From Faecalimonas umbilicata (GTDB taxonomy: Bacteria; Bacillota; Clostridia; Lachnospirales; Lachnospiraceae), in the NCBI RefSeq assembly GCF_004346095.1, contig NZ_SLZV01000004.1:85091-149090 (forward strand): 64,000 nt of DNA, read 5' to 3'. Under the pieces are notes generated by a model. That model did not search any database and was not told the DNA's origin. It was given only the letters and a program-made list of their open reading frames with translations. Positions within the stretch are counted from its first letter, which is position 1. The number at the start of each line of letters is the position of its first letter. The position numbers and the translations under genes are program-made. Positions 9,670 to 19,981 of this stretch are shown here, one piece after another.

Positions 9670-10488
9670 ATGTTCAAAAAACAGCATCTGATTTCTGCTT
9701 TCAAACTATGTTTCTTATTCAGCGCCGCATTTTGTATCGGCACCATGACTGCCCATTTACAGAAACAACAGTCTTTGAAGGCAATCCCCACAGCTGCCGA
9801 CGGTAACTGGGGACTAAGTTTTCCCGAAGAAGGAAAAACACCAACTGGGAATGCCACCTCCGGAGAACTTTCAAAATACAATGCATTTTATGCTGGAAAT
9901 CCCGATAAGAAAATAATCTATCTTACTTTTGATGCAGGATATGAAAACGGAAATACTGTTCCAATCCTCGATGCGCTAAAAAAACATCATGTTCCTGCAA
10001 CTTTTTTTGTCGTCGGGAATTTTCTAAAAGAAAATCCGGATTTAGTGAAACGCATGCAGCAAGAAGGACACATCGTTGGGAATCATACATATACCCATCC
10101 TGACATGTCTAAAATCTCTACAAAAGAAGCATTCGAAAAAGAGCTTGGGGAACTGTCGACACTTTACCAGAAGACAACCGGAGAAGAAATGACAAAATTT
10201 TACCGCCCGCCACAAGGAAAATATAGCGAAGCCAATCTACAGATGGCAAAAGAGATGGGGTATCACACCTTTTTCTGGAGCCTCGCCTATGTAGACTGGT
10301 ATCAGGATCAGCAACCGACCAGGGAAGAAGCATTTGAAAAACTACTCGGCCGCATCCACCCTGGTGCGATCGTCCTCCTCCACAGTACTTCCAGCACAAA
10401 TGCCTCTATCTTAGACGAACTGCTCACAAAATGGGAAGAGATGGGATACACTTTCGGTTCTCTAAACGACCTGGTCCAGACACCATAG
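9670..10488 (+). CDS. pdaA: Polysaccharide deacetylase, PdaA-like
   Basis: The 272-residue protein has one N-terminal membrane anchor or signal (about residues 8-26), then the NWGLSF-to-YNAFYAG linker typical of PdaA. The NodB deacetylase domain follows: IIYLTFDAGYENGNT (motif 1), VGNHTYTHPDMS (metal His residues), FYRPPQGKYS (motif 3), and GAIVLLHSTS near the end. PdaA removes the acetyl group from N-acetylmuramate residues on the way to muramic delta-lactam in spore cortex, which fits a spore former. In Bacillus PdaA the second Asp of TFDD is also replaced. It is divergent from the dipeptidase gene. Confidence 0.82.
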   Translation: MFKKQHLISAFKLCFLFSAAFCIGTMTAHLQKQQSLKAIPTAADGNWGLSFPEEGKTPTGNATSGELSKYNAFYAGNPDKKIIYLTFDAGYENGNTVPILDALKKHHVPATFFVVGNFLKENPDLVKRMQQEGHIVGNHTYTHPDMSKISTKEAFEKELGELSTLYQKTTGEEMTKFYRPPQGKYSEANLQMAKEMGYHTFFWSLAYVDWYQDQQPTREEAFEKLLGRIHPGAIVLLHSTSSTNASILDELLTKWEEMGYTFGSLNDLVQTP

Positions 10489-10548
10489 TTTTATTCACAC
10501 TCAGATTCCCACACCTCAACCTGCCTACTGTCTTTTCTCTGAAATAAA

Positions 10549-11034
10549 TTACTTCTTTAACTGAAAGGCGATTCTTTCTGTGCCGTCTGCCACTTGGATC
10601 TTTCCACATTTGACAAATCCATTCTTTTCCAGCAGGCGCTGCATAGGCAGATTCGCCTCATGTGTATCCACTCGAATTTCCTCGCTTTGCTCAATGCTCC
10701 ATTGCAGGCAAAACATGCCCGCTCCCTTTCTTTCTCCGCTGGATGCCAGTCGGTGCAAGACATGATAGGGAGACTGGTTCAACCACTGTCCATCCCATAT
10801 TTTCTCATAAGTTGGATCTGGTCCGCCACACAGGCTAAAGACTGCCACAATAGCTTCTTCCTCCTCACAAACATACTGACACCCTTGTTCAATTTCTTTT
10901 AGAATCAATTCTCTGGAAGGGTAACCCTTGTCCCATTGTGTCGCATTTCCGTTTTTTCTCATAAATGCACGTGCCTGCTCATATATCCTCATAATTTTAT
11001 CGATTTCTTCTGCTTTTCCTCTTCTAATCTGCAT
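10549..11034 (-). CDS. GNAT family N-acetyltransferase
   Basis: The 161-residue protein starts MQIRRGKAEEIDKIMRIYEQAR, a standard GNAT opening. It later shows the acetyl-CoA-binding RLASSGERKGAGMFCLQW and the C-terminal NLPMQRLLEKNGFVKCGK. Substrate is unknown. The ATG at 11032-11034 is preceded by AAAGGAAGA; an ATG seven codons earlier has a poorer site. Its last residues lie about 60 bp from the convergent pdaA stop. A long palindrome sits just upstream of the start. Confidence 0.82.
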   Translation of the reverse strand: MQIRRGKAEEIDKIMRIYEQARAFMRKNGNATQWDKGYPSRELILKEIEQGCQYVCEEEEAIVAVFSLCGGPDPTYEKIWDGQWLNQSPYHVLHRLASSGERKGAGMFCLQWSIEQSEEIRVDTHEANLPMQRLLEKNGFVKCGKIQVADGTERIAFQLKK

Positions 11035-11055
11035 CTGTTCTTCCTTTCTTCTCAA

Positions 11056-11090
11056 AGAAATAGGAATGTGTCTGACACATTCCTATTTCT
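11056..11090. repeat. Perfect 35-bp palindrome
   Basis: Arms of 17 bases (11056-11072 and 11074-11090) are exact reverse complements about a single central T. The arm reads AGAAATAGGAATGTGTC. It lies between two leftward genes, 22 bp before the GNAT start. It could be a REP-like element or a terminator for the upstream gene; the minus-strand side has only a short T-rich tail (TTTCTTTGAG). Confidence 0.65.
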
Positions 11091-11167
11091 GCTATTGATA
11101 TTCCGTACAATCTGTCTTTGACCATCGTCCGACAGATTTCTTACTACTGTAACCTTGTCTGTACCAA

Positions 11168-11443
11168 CTATCTTGCAGCTTTCTTATGTCCTTTCTCTAC
11201 CACATCTGTCCAGCCAATCTCTGGCTGATAATTCTGTACTTCTTCACTCTTCTTTAAATCAAAGTACTTTTTGCTGGCACCGATCTTATCACAGATCTTA
11301 AAAAATCCGAGTTCCAAAAGGTTAAAGAACTTATGGAACGGTTCAATTTTGTAATCTACATGCCCTTTCATAAAAAGCGCAGCCACAATTCCAGTCAATA
11401 CAACAGTAGTCATTACAATGATACTCTGAATATGATTCAACAT
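11168..11443 (-). CDS. Small single-pass membrane protein, function unknown
   Basis: I do not recognise this 91-residue protein. It starts MLNHIQSIIVMTTVVLTGIV with one hydrophobic helix at about residues 7-25, then a soluble, lysine-rich tail (KKYFDLKKSEEVQNYQP, ending EKGHKKAAR). The topology suggests a membrane-anchored cytosolic or surface tail. The ATG at 11441-11443 is preferred because AGGGG lies ten bases upstream; a TTG three codons earlier is the alternative. It stands alone between the tRNA-Leu gene and the palindrome. Confidence 0.6.
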   Translation of the reverse strand: MLNHIQSIIVMTTVVLTGIVAALFMKGHVDYKIEPFHKFFNLLELGFFKICDKIGASKKYFDLKKSEEVQNYQPEIGWTDVVEKGHKKAAR

Positions 11444-11630
11444 TGCCTTCAACCCCTTTTCTTTTCGTTTTCTTTATTTTAATTCTATTTGCCAAAATAG
11501 TCAATCATTTTTATTATTTATTTATAATTTTCTATCATTTTTAATTATCTTTCTAAAATACACTGTTTTCTCCGACCTACAAATTACATATGACCGTTTG
11601 CGTCCCCCGATTGCAAGTGTTTTTCTATGC

Positions 11631-11665
11631 AAAAAATCCAGACTACTTAAAGTAATCTGGATTTT
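11631..11665 (-). terminator. Rho-independent terminator of tRNA-Leu
   Basis: On the minus strand AAAATCCAGATTACT and AGTAGTCTGGATTTT form a 15-bp stem with one mismatch. A TTTTTT run follows, three bases after the tRNA 3' end. Confidence 0.85.
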
Positions 11666-11667
11666 AC

Positions 11668-11749
11668 TGCCGATGGCCGGACTCGAACCGGCACGGATCG
11701 CTCCGCATGATTTTGAGTCATGTGCGTCTGCCAATTCCGCCACATCGGC
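11668..11749 (-). tRNA. tRNA-Leu, anticodon CAA
   Basis: On the minus strand the 82-nt sequence starts GCCGATGTGGCGGAATTGGC and ends in the T-arm GGTTCGAGTCC, then CATCGGC plus discriminator A. The acceptor stem GCCGATG/CATCGGC pairs fully. The anticodon stem CATGA/TCATG flanks the loop CTCAAAA, giving anticodon CAA, which reads UUG. The variable arm is long, as expected for a class II leucine tRNA. CCA is not encoded. A strong terminator follows directly. Confidence 0.96.
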
Positions 11750-11757
11750 TCTTTTAC

Positions 11758-11781
11758 CTCGGTTCATCTCTCAGAACCGAG
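11758..11781. other. Short hairpin between lysA and tRNA-Leu
   Basis: CTCGGTTC (11758-11765) and GAACCGAG (11774-11781) are perfect 8-bp inverted repeats with an 8-base loop. There is no T-run on the lysA side, so termination is uncertain; RNA processing before the tRNA is another option. Confidence 0.4.
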
Positions 11782-11835
11782 ATTTATCATAACACACTTT
11801 TTTTTAAATTGCAAGTCCTTTTTTCTATTTTTTAC

Positions 11836-13107
11836 TTATTTTATCAATTTTTTTCCAATTTCAAAGCAATCAAACGTCGCATAGTAATCCGCCGGCGTCT
11901 CTGCTCTCCGGATCATCTGTACACTTCCGTCTTCTTTCAACAAAAGTTCTGCCGATTTCAATTTGCCGTTATAGTTATATCCCATTGCAAATCCGTGTGC
12001 ACCGGTATCATGGATATAAAGCAGATCTCCAGTATCGATCTTTGGAAGCATGCGATCAATCGCAAATTTGTCATTATTTTCACAGAGCGATCCCGTCACA
12101 TCATACTTATGGTCACATGGCGCATCCTCTTTTCCCATAACTGTAATATGATGATAAGCCCCATACATTGCCGGGCGCATCAGATTTACCGCACATGCAT
12201 CGCAGCCAATGTATTCCTTATGCGTATGTTTTTCATGGATTGCCCTTGTCACAAGTGCACCGTACGGCCCCATCATAAATCTGCCAAGTTCTGTATAGAT
12301 CGCAACATCTCCCATACCTGCTGGCACAAGTACTTCCTCATATACTTTTCTGACCCCTTCCCCGATCGCATGGATATCGTTCGGTTCTTGATCCGGGCGA
12401 TACGGAATTCCAATTCCACCGGACAGGTTGATAAATTTAATATGGACTCCTGTTTCCTTCTGCAACTTCACTGCCACTTCAAACAAAACTTTTGCAAGCA
12501 TCGGATAATATTCATTTGTCACTGTATTGCTTGCAAGAAAGGCATGAATTCCGAAGTGCTTCGCCCCTTTTTCTTTTAAAATCCGGAATGCATCAAACAG
12601 CTGCTCTGTCGTCATTCCATATTTTGCATCCCCAGGATTGTCCATAATGTCATTGCTGATCTGAAACAGTCCACCCGGATTGTACCGACAGCTGATGGTC
12701 TCCGGGATATATCCGATTGCCTTCTCCAGAAAATCAATATGGGTAAAATCATCCAGATTGATAATTCCTCCCAACTTATCCGCATAAACAAATTCTTCTG
12801 CCGGAGTTGCATTGGAAGAAAACATAATATCTTCTCCCACAGCTCCTATCGCTTCTGACATCATCAATTCTGTATAAGAAGAACAGTCGCAACCGCATCC
12901 GTATTCTCTTAAAATCTGAATCAAAAATGGGTTGGGTGTTGCCTTGACTGCAAAATATTCTTTATATCCCTTATTCCAAGAAAAAGCTTCCTTTAGTGCT
13001 CTCACATTTTCACGAATTCCTCTCTCGTCATAAATGTGAAACGGAGTCGGATAGATTTTTGCAATCTCTTCCAGTTGCTCTTTTGTCACAAATGGTTTCT
13101 TCGTCAT
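11836..13107 (-). CDS. lysA: Diaminopimelate decarboxylase
   Basis: LysA is a PLP enzyme that decarboxylates meso-diaminopimelate to L-lysine. The 423-residue protein has the alanine-racemase-type barrel first. YFAVKATPNPF carries the PLP lysine, and SSYTELMMSEAIG and FINLSGGIGIPYRPD follow as the glycine-rich phosphate-binding loop. The C-terminal substrate-binding region includes ELGRFMMGPYGALVT, CDACAVNLMRPAMYGAYHH and DTGAHGFAMGYNYNG. The ATG at 13105-13107 follows AAAGGAGAAG; a 21-residue extension upstream lacks a ribosome site. It lies 80 bp after pyk in the same direction. Confidence 0.92.
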   Translation of the reverse strand: MTKKPFVTKEQLEEIAKIYPTPFHIYDERGIRENVRALKEAFSWNKGYKEYFAVKATPNPFLIQILREYGCGCDCSSYTELMMSEAIGAVGEDIMFSSNATPAEEFVYADKLGGIINLDDFTHIDFLEKAIGYIPETISCRYNPGGLFQISNDIMDNPGDAKYGMTTEQLFDAFRILKEKGAKHFGIHAFLASNTVTNEYYPMLAKVLFEVAVKLQKETGVHIKFINLSGGIGIPYRPDQEPNDIHAIGEGVRKVYEEVLVPAGMGDVAIYTELGRFMMGPYGALVTRAIHEKHTHKEYIGCDACAVNLMRPAMYGAYHHITVMGKEDAPCDHKYDVTGSLCENNDKFAIDRMLPKIDTGDLLYIHDTGAHGFAMGYNYNGKLKSAELLLKEDGSVQMIRRAETPADYYATFDCFEIGKKLIK

Positions 13108-13186
13108 CGTTTCTTCTCCTTTTCTATTGCAGAGAAGGCATGACCGAACAGCTGTCTGCCGTCTTGTCATGCCCTCTCGGACTATT

Positions 13187-14623
13187 TTATTCCACTACAG
13201 CGATTCTCATCATATTACTTACGCCGTCACGTGATTTTTTGATCGTTGGAGACGGAATTCCCGCTGTCATTACGACAATATCACCCGGCTCCACAAGTCT
13301 CTTTGCTGTCACAAGATCGATCGCATCGTTACAGATATCTTCTGTCGTGTTGTACTCAATCGATTTTACTGGTGTTACACCCCAGTAGATCTGCATTTTT
13401 CTCAAAGTTTCTTCACACGGTGTCACACCGATAATATCTGCCTTTGGTTTGAACTTAGACACTACTCTTGCTGTTGCACCGGTTACAGACGGTGTGATGA
13501 TACATTTTGCTGAAAGATTCATTGCAGTTGCCACAGAAGAATATCCGATCGCACTAGAAATTCCTTTCTTTCTATGCTCCTGCGCTTTTTCAAGAAGCAC
13601 ATCATAATCAAGATGTTTCTCTGTGTTTTCAATAATGTGTACCATCATCTGTAAAGCTTCCACCGGGTATTTTCCCTGCGCTGTTTCACCTGAAAGCATC
13701 ACTGCATCTGTTCCATCATAAACAGCATTGGCAACATCTGTCACTTCCGCTCTTGTCGGACGCGGATTACGGATCATGGAGTCTAACATTTGTGTTGCAG
13801 TGATTACCGGCTTATAGTTATCATTACATTTCTTGATCAGCATTTTCTGTAAGTACGGTACTTTCTCTGCCGGGATTTCCACACCGAGATCTCCTCTCGC
13901 AACCATGATACCGTCTGCACAGTGAATGATCTCATCGATATTTTTGATTCCCTCTGCATTTTCAATCTTCGCAATAATCGGTGTATGTGGTGCTCCACAC
14001 TCTTTTAATAATGCTCGGATTTCCAAAATTCCTTCTGCAGAACGAACAAAGGATGCTGCAATAAAGTCAATTCCCTGTTCCACACCAAAAATAATATCTT
14101 CACGGTCTTTCTTCGTAAGTGCAGGAAGACGTACCGGAACATTTGGAACATTGACACCCTTTCTTTCTCCAAGTTCTCCTCCATTTAACACTTTACAAGT
14201 GATTTCATTTCCGTTGATGTTCTTTACTTCTAACTCAATCAATCCATCATCGATCAGGATTCTCTTGCCTGGTTCTACATCTTCTGCAAGTCCATCGTAC
14301 GTGATAGATACTTTTTTTGCATCTCCTTCAATTTCTTCTGTTGTCAGCGTAAACATCTCTCCTGCTTCTAACATTACCTTCTTTCCGTCTTTCAGCACAC
14401 CTGTACGGATCTCTGGTCCTTTTGTGTCGAGCAGAATCGCAATCGGCTTCCCAATCTCCTCACGAACAGATTTCAGAAGATCCATTCTTCCTTTCTGCTC
14501 CTCGTGAGAGCCATGCGAAAAGTTAAAGCGCGCTATATTCATGCCTTCTTCCGCGAGACGCTTCATCATAGCTCTATCGTTCGTATTTGGTCCCATCGTA
14601 CATATAATTTTTGTCTTTCTCAT
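13187..14623 (-). CDS. pyk: Pyruvate kinase
   Basis: Pyruvate kinase makes pyruvate and ATP from phosphoenolpyruvate and ADP. The 478-residue protein starts MRKTKIICTMGPNTNDRAMM and shows the N-domain NIARFNFSHGSHEEQ and the beta-barrel B domain. The catalytic signature IIAKIENAEGIKNIDEII contains the active Lys and metal Glu, followed by GIMVARGDLGVEIP and MLDSMIRNPRPTRAEVTDVANAV. It ends normally at about residue 478, so it lacks the extra PEP-utiliser domain found in Bacillus enzymes. ATG follows a GGAAAAG site. Confidence 0.96.
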   Translation of the reverse strand: MRKTKIICTMGPNTNDRAMMKRLAEEGMNIARFNFSHGSHEEQKGRMDLLKSVREEIGKPIAILLDTKGPEIRTGVLKDGKKVMLEAGEMFTLTTEEIEGDAKKVSITYDGLAEDVEPGKRILIDDGLIELEVKNINGNEITCKVLNGGELGERKGVNVPNVPVRLPALTKKDREDIIFGVEQGIDFIAASFVRSAEGILEIRALLKECGAPHTPIIAKIENAEGIKNIDEIIHCADGIMVARGDLGVEIPAEKVPYLQKMLIKKCNDNYKPVITATQMLDSMIRNPRPTRAEVTDVANAVYDGTDAVMLSGETAQGKYPVEALQMMVHIIENTEKHLDYDVLLEKAQEHRKKGISSAIGYSSVATAMNLSAKCIITPSVTGATARVVSKFKPKADIIGVTPCEETLRKMQIYWGVTPVKSIEYNTTEDICNDAIDLVTAKRLVEPGDIVVMTAGIPSPTIKKSRDGVSNMMRIAVVE

Positions 14624-14662
14624 CTTTTACTTTTCCTTTCTTATCTCACTTCAGTCTCAAAA

Positions 14663-15523
14663 TCATTTGACATGCTCATGCGTAAATAAATGATCCTGGC
14701 AATATTCGTAATCGCCATTGCACTTTGTACAATACCGAAACTCCAGATTCGGATCGTCCAGTTCTGTTCTGCCACACACAGCACATCTGTGTCTTGCTCC
14801 ATTGGCATAAGTGTGTTCTGCCCGGTGCACTTGTTTCTTATATGCTTGTTTCCTTCTGATTTCTTTTGGTGAGTAAGCCTTCATATTCCTTGATGATACA
14901 TAGAAGATCAGGAAATTCAAAAGAGATACGAATGCTGCGATTGCGTCTGCTTTATACATAATTCCAAAGACCCCTCCTGCGTAAGCCGGAAGAATTCCCT
15001 GCAAGATCGTGAATGCAAAAAATGCCCCATCCAGCAATGCTAGATATTTGACCTTAATCGGAATGACAAAGAACAACAAAAACTCTACATTCGGATACAA
15101 TGCCGCAAAGGCAAAAAACAGTGACAGATTCAAGTACGAAGTCCCGATTGGGAATGAAATTCCTGTCAGGAAGTATACGATCAGCGCCGCAATCAAGTGA
15201 AACAATACCCCGGTAAAAAAGTACAGATTAAACCGGAACGCTCCCCATGCCGCCTCTAGATTCTGTCCGATCATGTAATACAAATACAATGCAAAAACAA
15301 TAAAAATCGGGCTTCCGTCTGGTGGCTGAAGCAAAAATGTCACAATTCTCCAAATCTGCCCATGCAGAATTGCGTTAGCATTCAGGCTCAGATACTCCAT
15401 ATAAAAACCAGGTGCGATCAGGTTCAGAACGAAGCCAACCGCATAAAGGATGATAATGTAATGCATCAGATTGTGTATTGCATATCTTCCAAATTTACGT
15501 TCTAGTTTGTTGATCCAATTCAT
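14663..15523 (-). CDS. Rhomboid-like membrane protein with zinc ribbon, probably not a protease
   Basis: The 286-residue protein has about six membrane helices (residues 18-215) and the rhomboid framework: GQIWRIVTFLLQP (WR motif) and YYMIGQNLEAAWGAFRFNLYF (the GxxLExxxG region). The catalytic GxSG serine of helix 4 is absent; the segment reads GTSYLNLSLFFAF. The helix-2 His/Asn are not evident either, so it is probably a pseudoprotease. A C-terminal zinc ribbon (CAVCG...CTKCNGDYEYC, about residues 245-275) ends in a His-rich tail. Function is unknown; a membrane chaperone or adaptor role is inference. It is upstream of pyk and divergent from the big activase. Confidence 0.75.
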   Translation of the reverse strand: MNWINKLERKFGRYAIHNLMHYIIILYAVGFVLNLIAPGFYMEYLSLNANAILHGQIWRIVTFLLQPPDGSPIFIVFALYLYYMIGQNLEAAWGAFRFNLYFFTGVLFHLIAALIVYFLTGISFPIGTSYLNLSLFFAFAALYPNVEFLLFFVIPIKVKYLALLDGAFFAFTILQGILPAYAGGVFGIMYKADAIAAFVSLLNFLIFYVSSRNMKAYSPKEIRRKQAYKKQVHRAEHTYANGARHRCAVCGRTELDDPNLEFRYCTKCNGDYEYCQDHLFTHEHVK

Positions 15524-15622
15524 ATGAATAACTACTCCTCTTGACCTTTCTTAAAATTTACTCATACTAATTGTACCTGCAAGCTCCTCTTTTGTCAATT
15601 CTAACAGTTTATTATTTTTTCG

Positions 15623-15651
15623 TTGTATTTTGCAAATTGTTGTCATATAAT
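15623..15651 (+). promoter_or_regulatory. Promoter of the dehydratase-activase gene
   Basis: TTGTAT (15623-15628) and TATAAT (15646-15651) are spaced 17 bp apart, 76 bp upstream of the start codon. Confidence 0.65.
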
Positions 15652-15727
15652 GAAAATTGTTTTTTTAAGCAGACTATATTTTAATAGGTTAGAACAGACC
15701 TTATTTCTTCTAAAAGGAGCAATATTT

Positions 15728-18700
15728 ATGAATTACAAACAACTATATAAACTGGGAATCGACATCGGTTCTACCACTGTAAAGATTGCAATTCTTGATA
15801 CAGAAAATAATGTACTCTTTTCTGACTACGAGCGTCATTTTGCTAATATTCAGGAGACTCTTTCCGATCTTCTCGGGCGAGCGCTTTATAAACTCGGTCC
15901 AATCTTAGTATCTCCTGTCATGACTGGTTCTGGCGGGCTGACACTTGCCAATCACCTGGAAGTTCCTTTTGTACAGGAAGTCATCGCAGTCTCTACCGCT
16001 CTTCAGGACTACGCACCTCAGACCGATGTTGCAATCGAGCTCGGTGGAGAAGATGCAAAAATCATCTACTTTGAAGGCGGAAATGTCGAACAGCGCATGA
16101 ACGGGATCTGCGCCGGTGGTACTGGTTCTTTCATTGATCAGATGGCTTCTCTTCTGCAGACAGACGCTACCGGATTAAATTCCTACGCAAAAAATTATCA
16201 GGCGCTTTACTCCATCGCTGCACGCTGTGGTGTCTTTGCGAAATCAGATATCCAGCCTCTGATCAATGAGGGCGCTACAAAAGAAGATCTCGCTGCTTCT
16301 ATTTTTCAGGCAGTCGTAAATCAGACGATCAGTGGGCTTGCCTGCGGAAAACCGATCCGCGGACATATCGCCTTCCTTGGCGGTCCTCTCCACTTTTTGT
16401 CAGAGCTGCGAAATAGCTTTATCCGCACTCTAAATCTCGACGATGAACATATCATCGCACCGAAGCATTCCCACTTGTTTGCTGCGATTGGGTCTGCACT
16501 TAACTCTAAGGGAGATCACGAAACCTCTCTGACAACCCTTCAGACAAGACTGGCAGAACATATCCATATGGATTTTGAAGTAGAACGTATGGAACCACTG
16601 TTTGCAAGTGAAGCAGAGTATCAGAGCTTCAAGACCAGGCACGAACGACATCAGGTTCCTGTACTTGATCTCTCCTCCTACAAGGGAAACTGTTTTCTCG
16701 GGATTGATGCAGGATCTACCACAACAAAAGCGGCACTTGTCGGCGAAGACGGAAATCTTCTTTACTCTTTTTATCACAGCAATGATGGTGATCCGTTAGG
16801 AACAACGATCAAGGCAATTAAAGATATTTATACAAAACTTCCAGATGGGGTTAAAATTGCCCACTCCTGCTCCACAGGATACGGAGAAGCCCTTATAAAA
16901 GCCGCCCTTTTACTTGATGAGGGTGAAGTGGAGACTATTTCCCACTATTATGCTGCCGCTTTTTTCAATCCAGATGTCGATTGTATTTTAGACATCGGCG
17001 GACAGGATATGAAATGCATTAAAATCAAAAATCACACTGTGGACAGTGTACAGTTAAATGAAGCTTGTTCTTCTGGCTGCGGATCCTTCATTGAGACATT
17101 TGCGAAATCTTTAAATTATAGCGTGGAAGACTTTGCACATGAAGCACTTTTTGCCAAGCATCCGATCGACCTTGGAACACGCTGTACTGTTTTTATGAAC
17201 TCAAAAGTCAAACAAGCACAAAAGGAAGGGGCATCTGTCTCGGACATTTCTGCCGGACTCGCCTATTCTGTCATCAAAAATGCACTGTATAAAGTTATCA
17301 AGGTATCAGATGCCAGTATGCTTGGGAAAAACATTGTCGTACAGGGAGGTACTTTCTACAATGATGCCGTGCTTAGAAGTTTTGAAAAAATTGCAGACTG
17401 CGAATGTATTCGACCAGATATCGCAGGAATTATGGGCGCTTTCGGCGCTGCTCTGATTGCCCGCGAGCGTTTCAATGAAAGTAAAGGAACAACCATGCTT
17501 CCGATAGAAGAAATTGAAGCGCTTACATACAGCACAACAATGACAAAGTGCCGCGGATGCACAAATAACTGTCGGCTTACTGTCAACCGTTTCAGCGGCG
17601 GAAGAAGTTTTGTTACCGGAAACCGCTGTGAACGCGGACTTGGAAAAGAGAAAAAGGAACAGGAACTTCCAAATTTATTCGCATACAAAAACGAACGTTG
17701 CTTCGGTTATGAACCGCTTTCCGAACAAGAAGCCGTACGCGGAACGGTCGGTCTTCCTCGTGTTTTGAACATGTATGAAAATTACCCGTTCTGGTTTACT
17801 TTCTTCCATGAACTGAAATTCCGTGTTGTGCTCTCGCCACCGTCTAGCCGTAAGATTTATGAACTCGGAATCGAATCTATTCCAAGTGAATCTGAATGTT
17901 ATCCGGCAAAACTGGCACATGGACATGTGGAATGGCTGATCAATCAGGGAGTGACCTTTATTTTCTATCCTTGCATTCCTTATGAACGGGAAGAGTTTAA
18001 AGATGCAAACAATCATTATAACTGCCCAATGGTTACATCCTATGCTGAAAACATCAAAAATAATATGGATGCGATCACCAATGGAACGATTCACTTTAAA
18101 AATCCATTCCTCTCTTTCCAAAGCGAGGAAGTGCTGTCCAAGAGGCTCACAGAAGAATTTTCAAAAGAATTCCAGATTCCAGAACAGGAAATTCGCCATG
18201 CAGTAAAAAAAGCATGGGACGAACTTGCCGCCTGCCGGGAAGATATCCGAAAAAAAGGAGAAGAGACGATCGCATGGCTTGAAAAACATCATAAGAGGGG
18301 AATCGTTCTTGCCGGACGCCCATATCACATTGACCCGGAAGTCAATCACGGAATCCCAGAACTGATCAACTCCTACGGGATCGCTGTACTTACAGAAGAC
18401 TCCGTCTCACACTTACACAAAGTAGAGCGCCCTTTGATCGTCATGGACCAGTGGATGTACCATTCCCGCCTCTATGCTGCGGCAAACTATGTCAAGACAA
18501 AAGATAACCTGGATCTGATCCAACTTACTTCTTTTGGATGCGGACTAGATGCAGTAACTTCTGATGCGGTCTCTGATATTCTGACAAACTCAGGAAAGAT
18601 TTATACTTCCCTGAAGATTGATGAAGTCAATAACCTTGGAGCTGCCCGCATCCGTATCCGATCCTTGATCGCAGCGATCCGCGTTCACGAAAAGATACAC

Positions 18701-19978
18701 ACAACCCGTACGATCCAGCCATCTTCCATCCAAAAGGCAGTATTTACAAAAGAGATGAGAAAAGACTATACGATTCTCTGTCCGCAGATGTCTCCGATCC
18801 ACTTTGACCTTTTGGAGCCGGCGATCCGCTCCTGCGGCTACCAACTGGAAATTCTTCCGAATGATAATAAAGAAGCGGTCAATGTAGGTCTAAAATACGT
18901 CAACAACGACGCATGCTATCCGTCACTGATCGTTGTCGGACAGATTATGGATGCCATCTTATCGGGAAAATATAACACCGATAAGCTCGCTGTGATTATA
19001 TCGCAGACTGGTGGCGGCTGTCGTGCTTCGAATTATATTGGCTTTATCCGGCGGGCACTCAAAAAAGCCGGCTATCCTCACATTCCGGTCATTTCCCTGA
19101 ATTTGAGCGGCCTTGAGAGCAACCCTGGATTCCAGATCACTCTCCCTCTTGCACTGAAGGGAATTTATGCTGTTGTTCTGGGAGATGTCTTCATGAAATG
19201 TCTGTACCGTGTCAGACCATACGAAGCAGTCCCTGGTTCTGCCAATGCGCTTCATGAAAAATGGAGAAAGAGGTGTAAAGAATTTTTATCTGGTGGTTAT
19301 CCATCCAGGCGAACTTTCTCATCGCTGTGCGCACAGATCATACATGAATTTGACGAACTTCCGATTCTCAATAGAAAAAAACCGCGTGTTGGAATCGTAG
19401 GAGAGATCCTTGTAAAATTTCTCCCTGCAGCCAACAATCATCTTGTGGAACTGTTAGAACAGGAAGGTGCTGAAGCTGTTGTTCCGGATCTCCTGGACTT
19501 TTTTGCCTACTGCTTCTATAACAACAATTTCAAAGCAAGCCACCTTGGAATGAAAAAATCTTCGGCCACAAAGGGAAACCTTGGAATTCACGCACTGGAC
19601 TGGTTCCGGGCACCGGCTTCTGCTGCCTTTGCAAAGAGCAAACGTTTTTCTGAACCAGCAAAAATCTCGGATCTGGCAGCAATGGCACAAGACATTGTGT
19701 CTGTTGGAAATCAGACTGGGGAAGGATGGTTTCTGACCGGAGAAATGTTAGAACTGATCCATAGCGGTACTACAAATATCGTCTGTGCACAGCCATTTGG
19801 CTGCCTCCCAAATCATATTGTCGGAAAAGGTGTCATCAAAGAGCTGCGACACCGCTATCCGCTTGCAAACATTGTTGCCATCGACTATGATCCAGGCGCA
19901 AGTGAAGTCAACCAGCTGAATCGGATCAAACTGATGCTGTCTACCGCACAAAAGAATCTGGAGCGAGAAGAAGACTAA
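15728..19978 (+). CDS. Giant 2-hydroxyacyl-CoA dehydratase activase-related protein
   Basis: The 1416-residue protein joins two activase (BcrAD/BadFG, HgdC-type) ATPase units. The first starts [16 protein letters not shown] with [15 protein letters not shown]; the second has [16 protein letters not shown] and [14 protein letters not shown] (actin-fold phosphate loops and the cluster-ligand Cys region). A Cys-rich stretch follows ([11 protein letters not shown]...GNRCERGLG), then a long C-terminal region related to the DUF2229/HgdB-like dehydratase subunit. Activases use ATP to push one electron into a dehydratase iron-sulfur cluster. Proteins of this fused form are common in Clostridia, but their substrate is not established. 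The ATG at 15728 follows AAAAGGAGC. It is convergent with the ABC permease, only 3 bp apart. Confidence 0.85.
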   Translation: MNYKQLYKLGIDIGSTTVKIAILDTENNVLFSDYERHFANIQETLSDLLGRALYKLGPILVSPVMTGSGGLTLANHLEVPFVQEVIAVSTALQDYAPQTDVAIELGGEDAKIIYFEGGNVEQRMNGICAGGTGSFIDQMASLLQTDATGLNSYAKNYQALYSIAARCGVFAKSDIQPLINEGATKEDLAASIFQAVVNQTISGLACGKPIRGHIAFLGGPLHFLSELRNSFIRTLNLDDEHIIAPKHSHLFAAIGSALNSKGDHETSLTTLQTRLAEHIHMDFEVERMEPLFASEAEYQSFKTRHERHQVPVLDLSSYKGNCFLGIDAGSTTTKAALVGEDGNLLYSFYHSNDGDPLGTTIKAIKDIYTKLPDGVKIAHSCSTGYGEALIKAALLLDEGEVETISHYYAAAFFNPDVDCILDIGGQDMKCIKIKNHTVDSVQLNEACSSGCGSFIETFAKSLNYSVEDFAHEALFAKHPIDLGTRCTVFMNSKVKQAQKEGASVSDISAGLAYSVIKNALYKVIKVSDASMLGKNIVVQGGTFYNDAVLRSFEKIADCECIRPDIAGIMGAFGAALIARERFNESKGTTMLPIEEIEALTYSTTMTKCRGCTNNCRLTVNRFSGGRSFVTGNRCERGLGKEKKEQELPNLFAYKNERCFGYEPLSEQEAVRGTVGLPRVLNMYENYPFWFTFFHELKFRVVLSPPSSRKIYELGIESIPSESECYPAKLAHGHVEWLINQGVTFIFYPCIPYEREEFKDANNHYNCPMVTSYAENIKNNMDAITNGTIHFKNPFLSFQSEEVLSKRLTEEFSKEFQIPEQEIRHAVKKAWDELAACREDIRKKGEETIAWLEKHHKRGIVLAGRPYHIDPEVNHGIPELINSYGIAVLTEDSVSHLHKVERPLIVMDQWMYHSRLYAAANYVKTKDNLDLIQLTSFGCGLDAVTSDAVSDILTNSGKIYTSLKIDEVNNLGAARIRIRSLIAAIRVHEKIHTTRTIQPSSIQKAVFTKEMRKDYTILCPQMSPIHFDLLEPAIRSCGYQLEILPNDNKEAVNVGLKYVNNDACYPSLIVVGQIMDAILSGKYNTDKLAVIISQTGGGCRASNYIGFIRRALKKAGYPHIPVISLNLSGLESNPGFQITLPLALKGIYAVVLGDVFMKCLYRVRPYEAVPGSANALHEKWRKRCKEFLSGGYPSRRTFSSLCAQIIHEFDELPILNRKKPRVGIVGEILVKFLPAANNHLVELLEQEGAEAVVPDLLDFFAYCFYNNNFKASHLGMKKSSATKGNLGIHALDWFRAPASAAFAKSKRFSEPAKISDLAAMAQDIVSVGNQTGEGWFLTGEMLELIHSGTTNIVCAQPFGCLPNHIVGKGVIKELRHRYPLANIVAIDYDPGASEVNQLNRIKLMLSTAQKNLEREED

Positions 19979-19981
19979 TTT

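Noticed and set aside
11850..12579. Long open frame on the plus strand opposite lysA
   Set aside because: It is the antisense of a clear lysA gene; Cys/His-rich composition is typical of such shadows.
13108..13186. Lysine riboswitch before lysA
   Set aside because: Only 80 bp separate lysA from pyk, too short and without the expected conserved structure.
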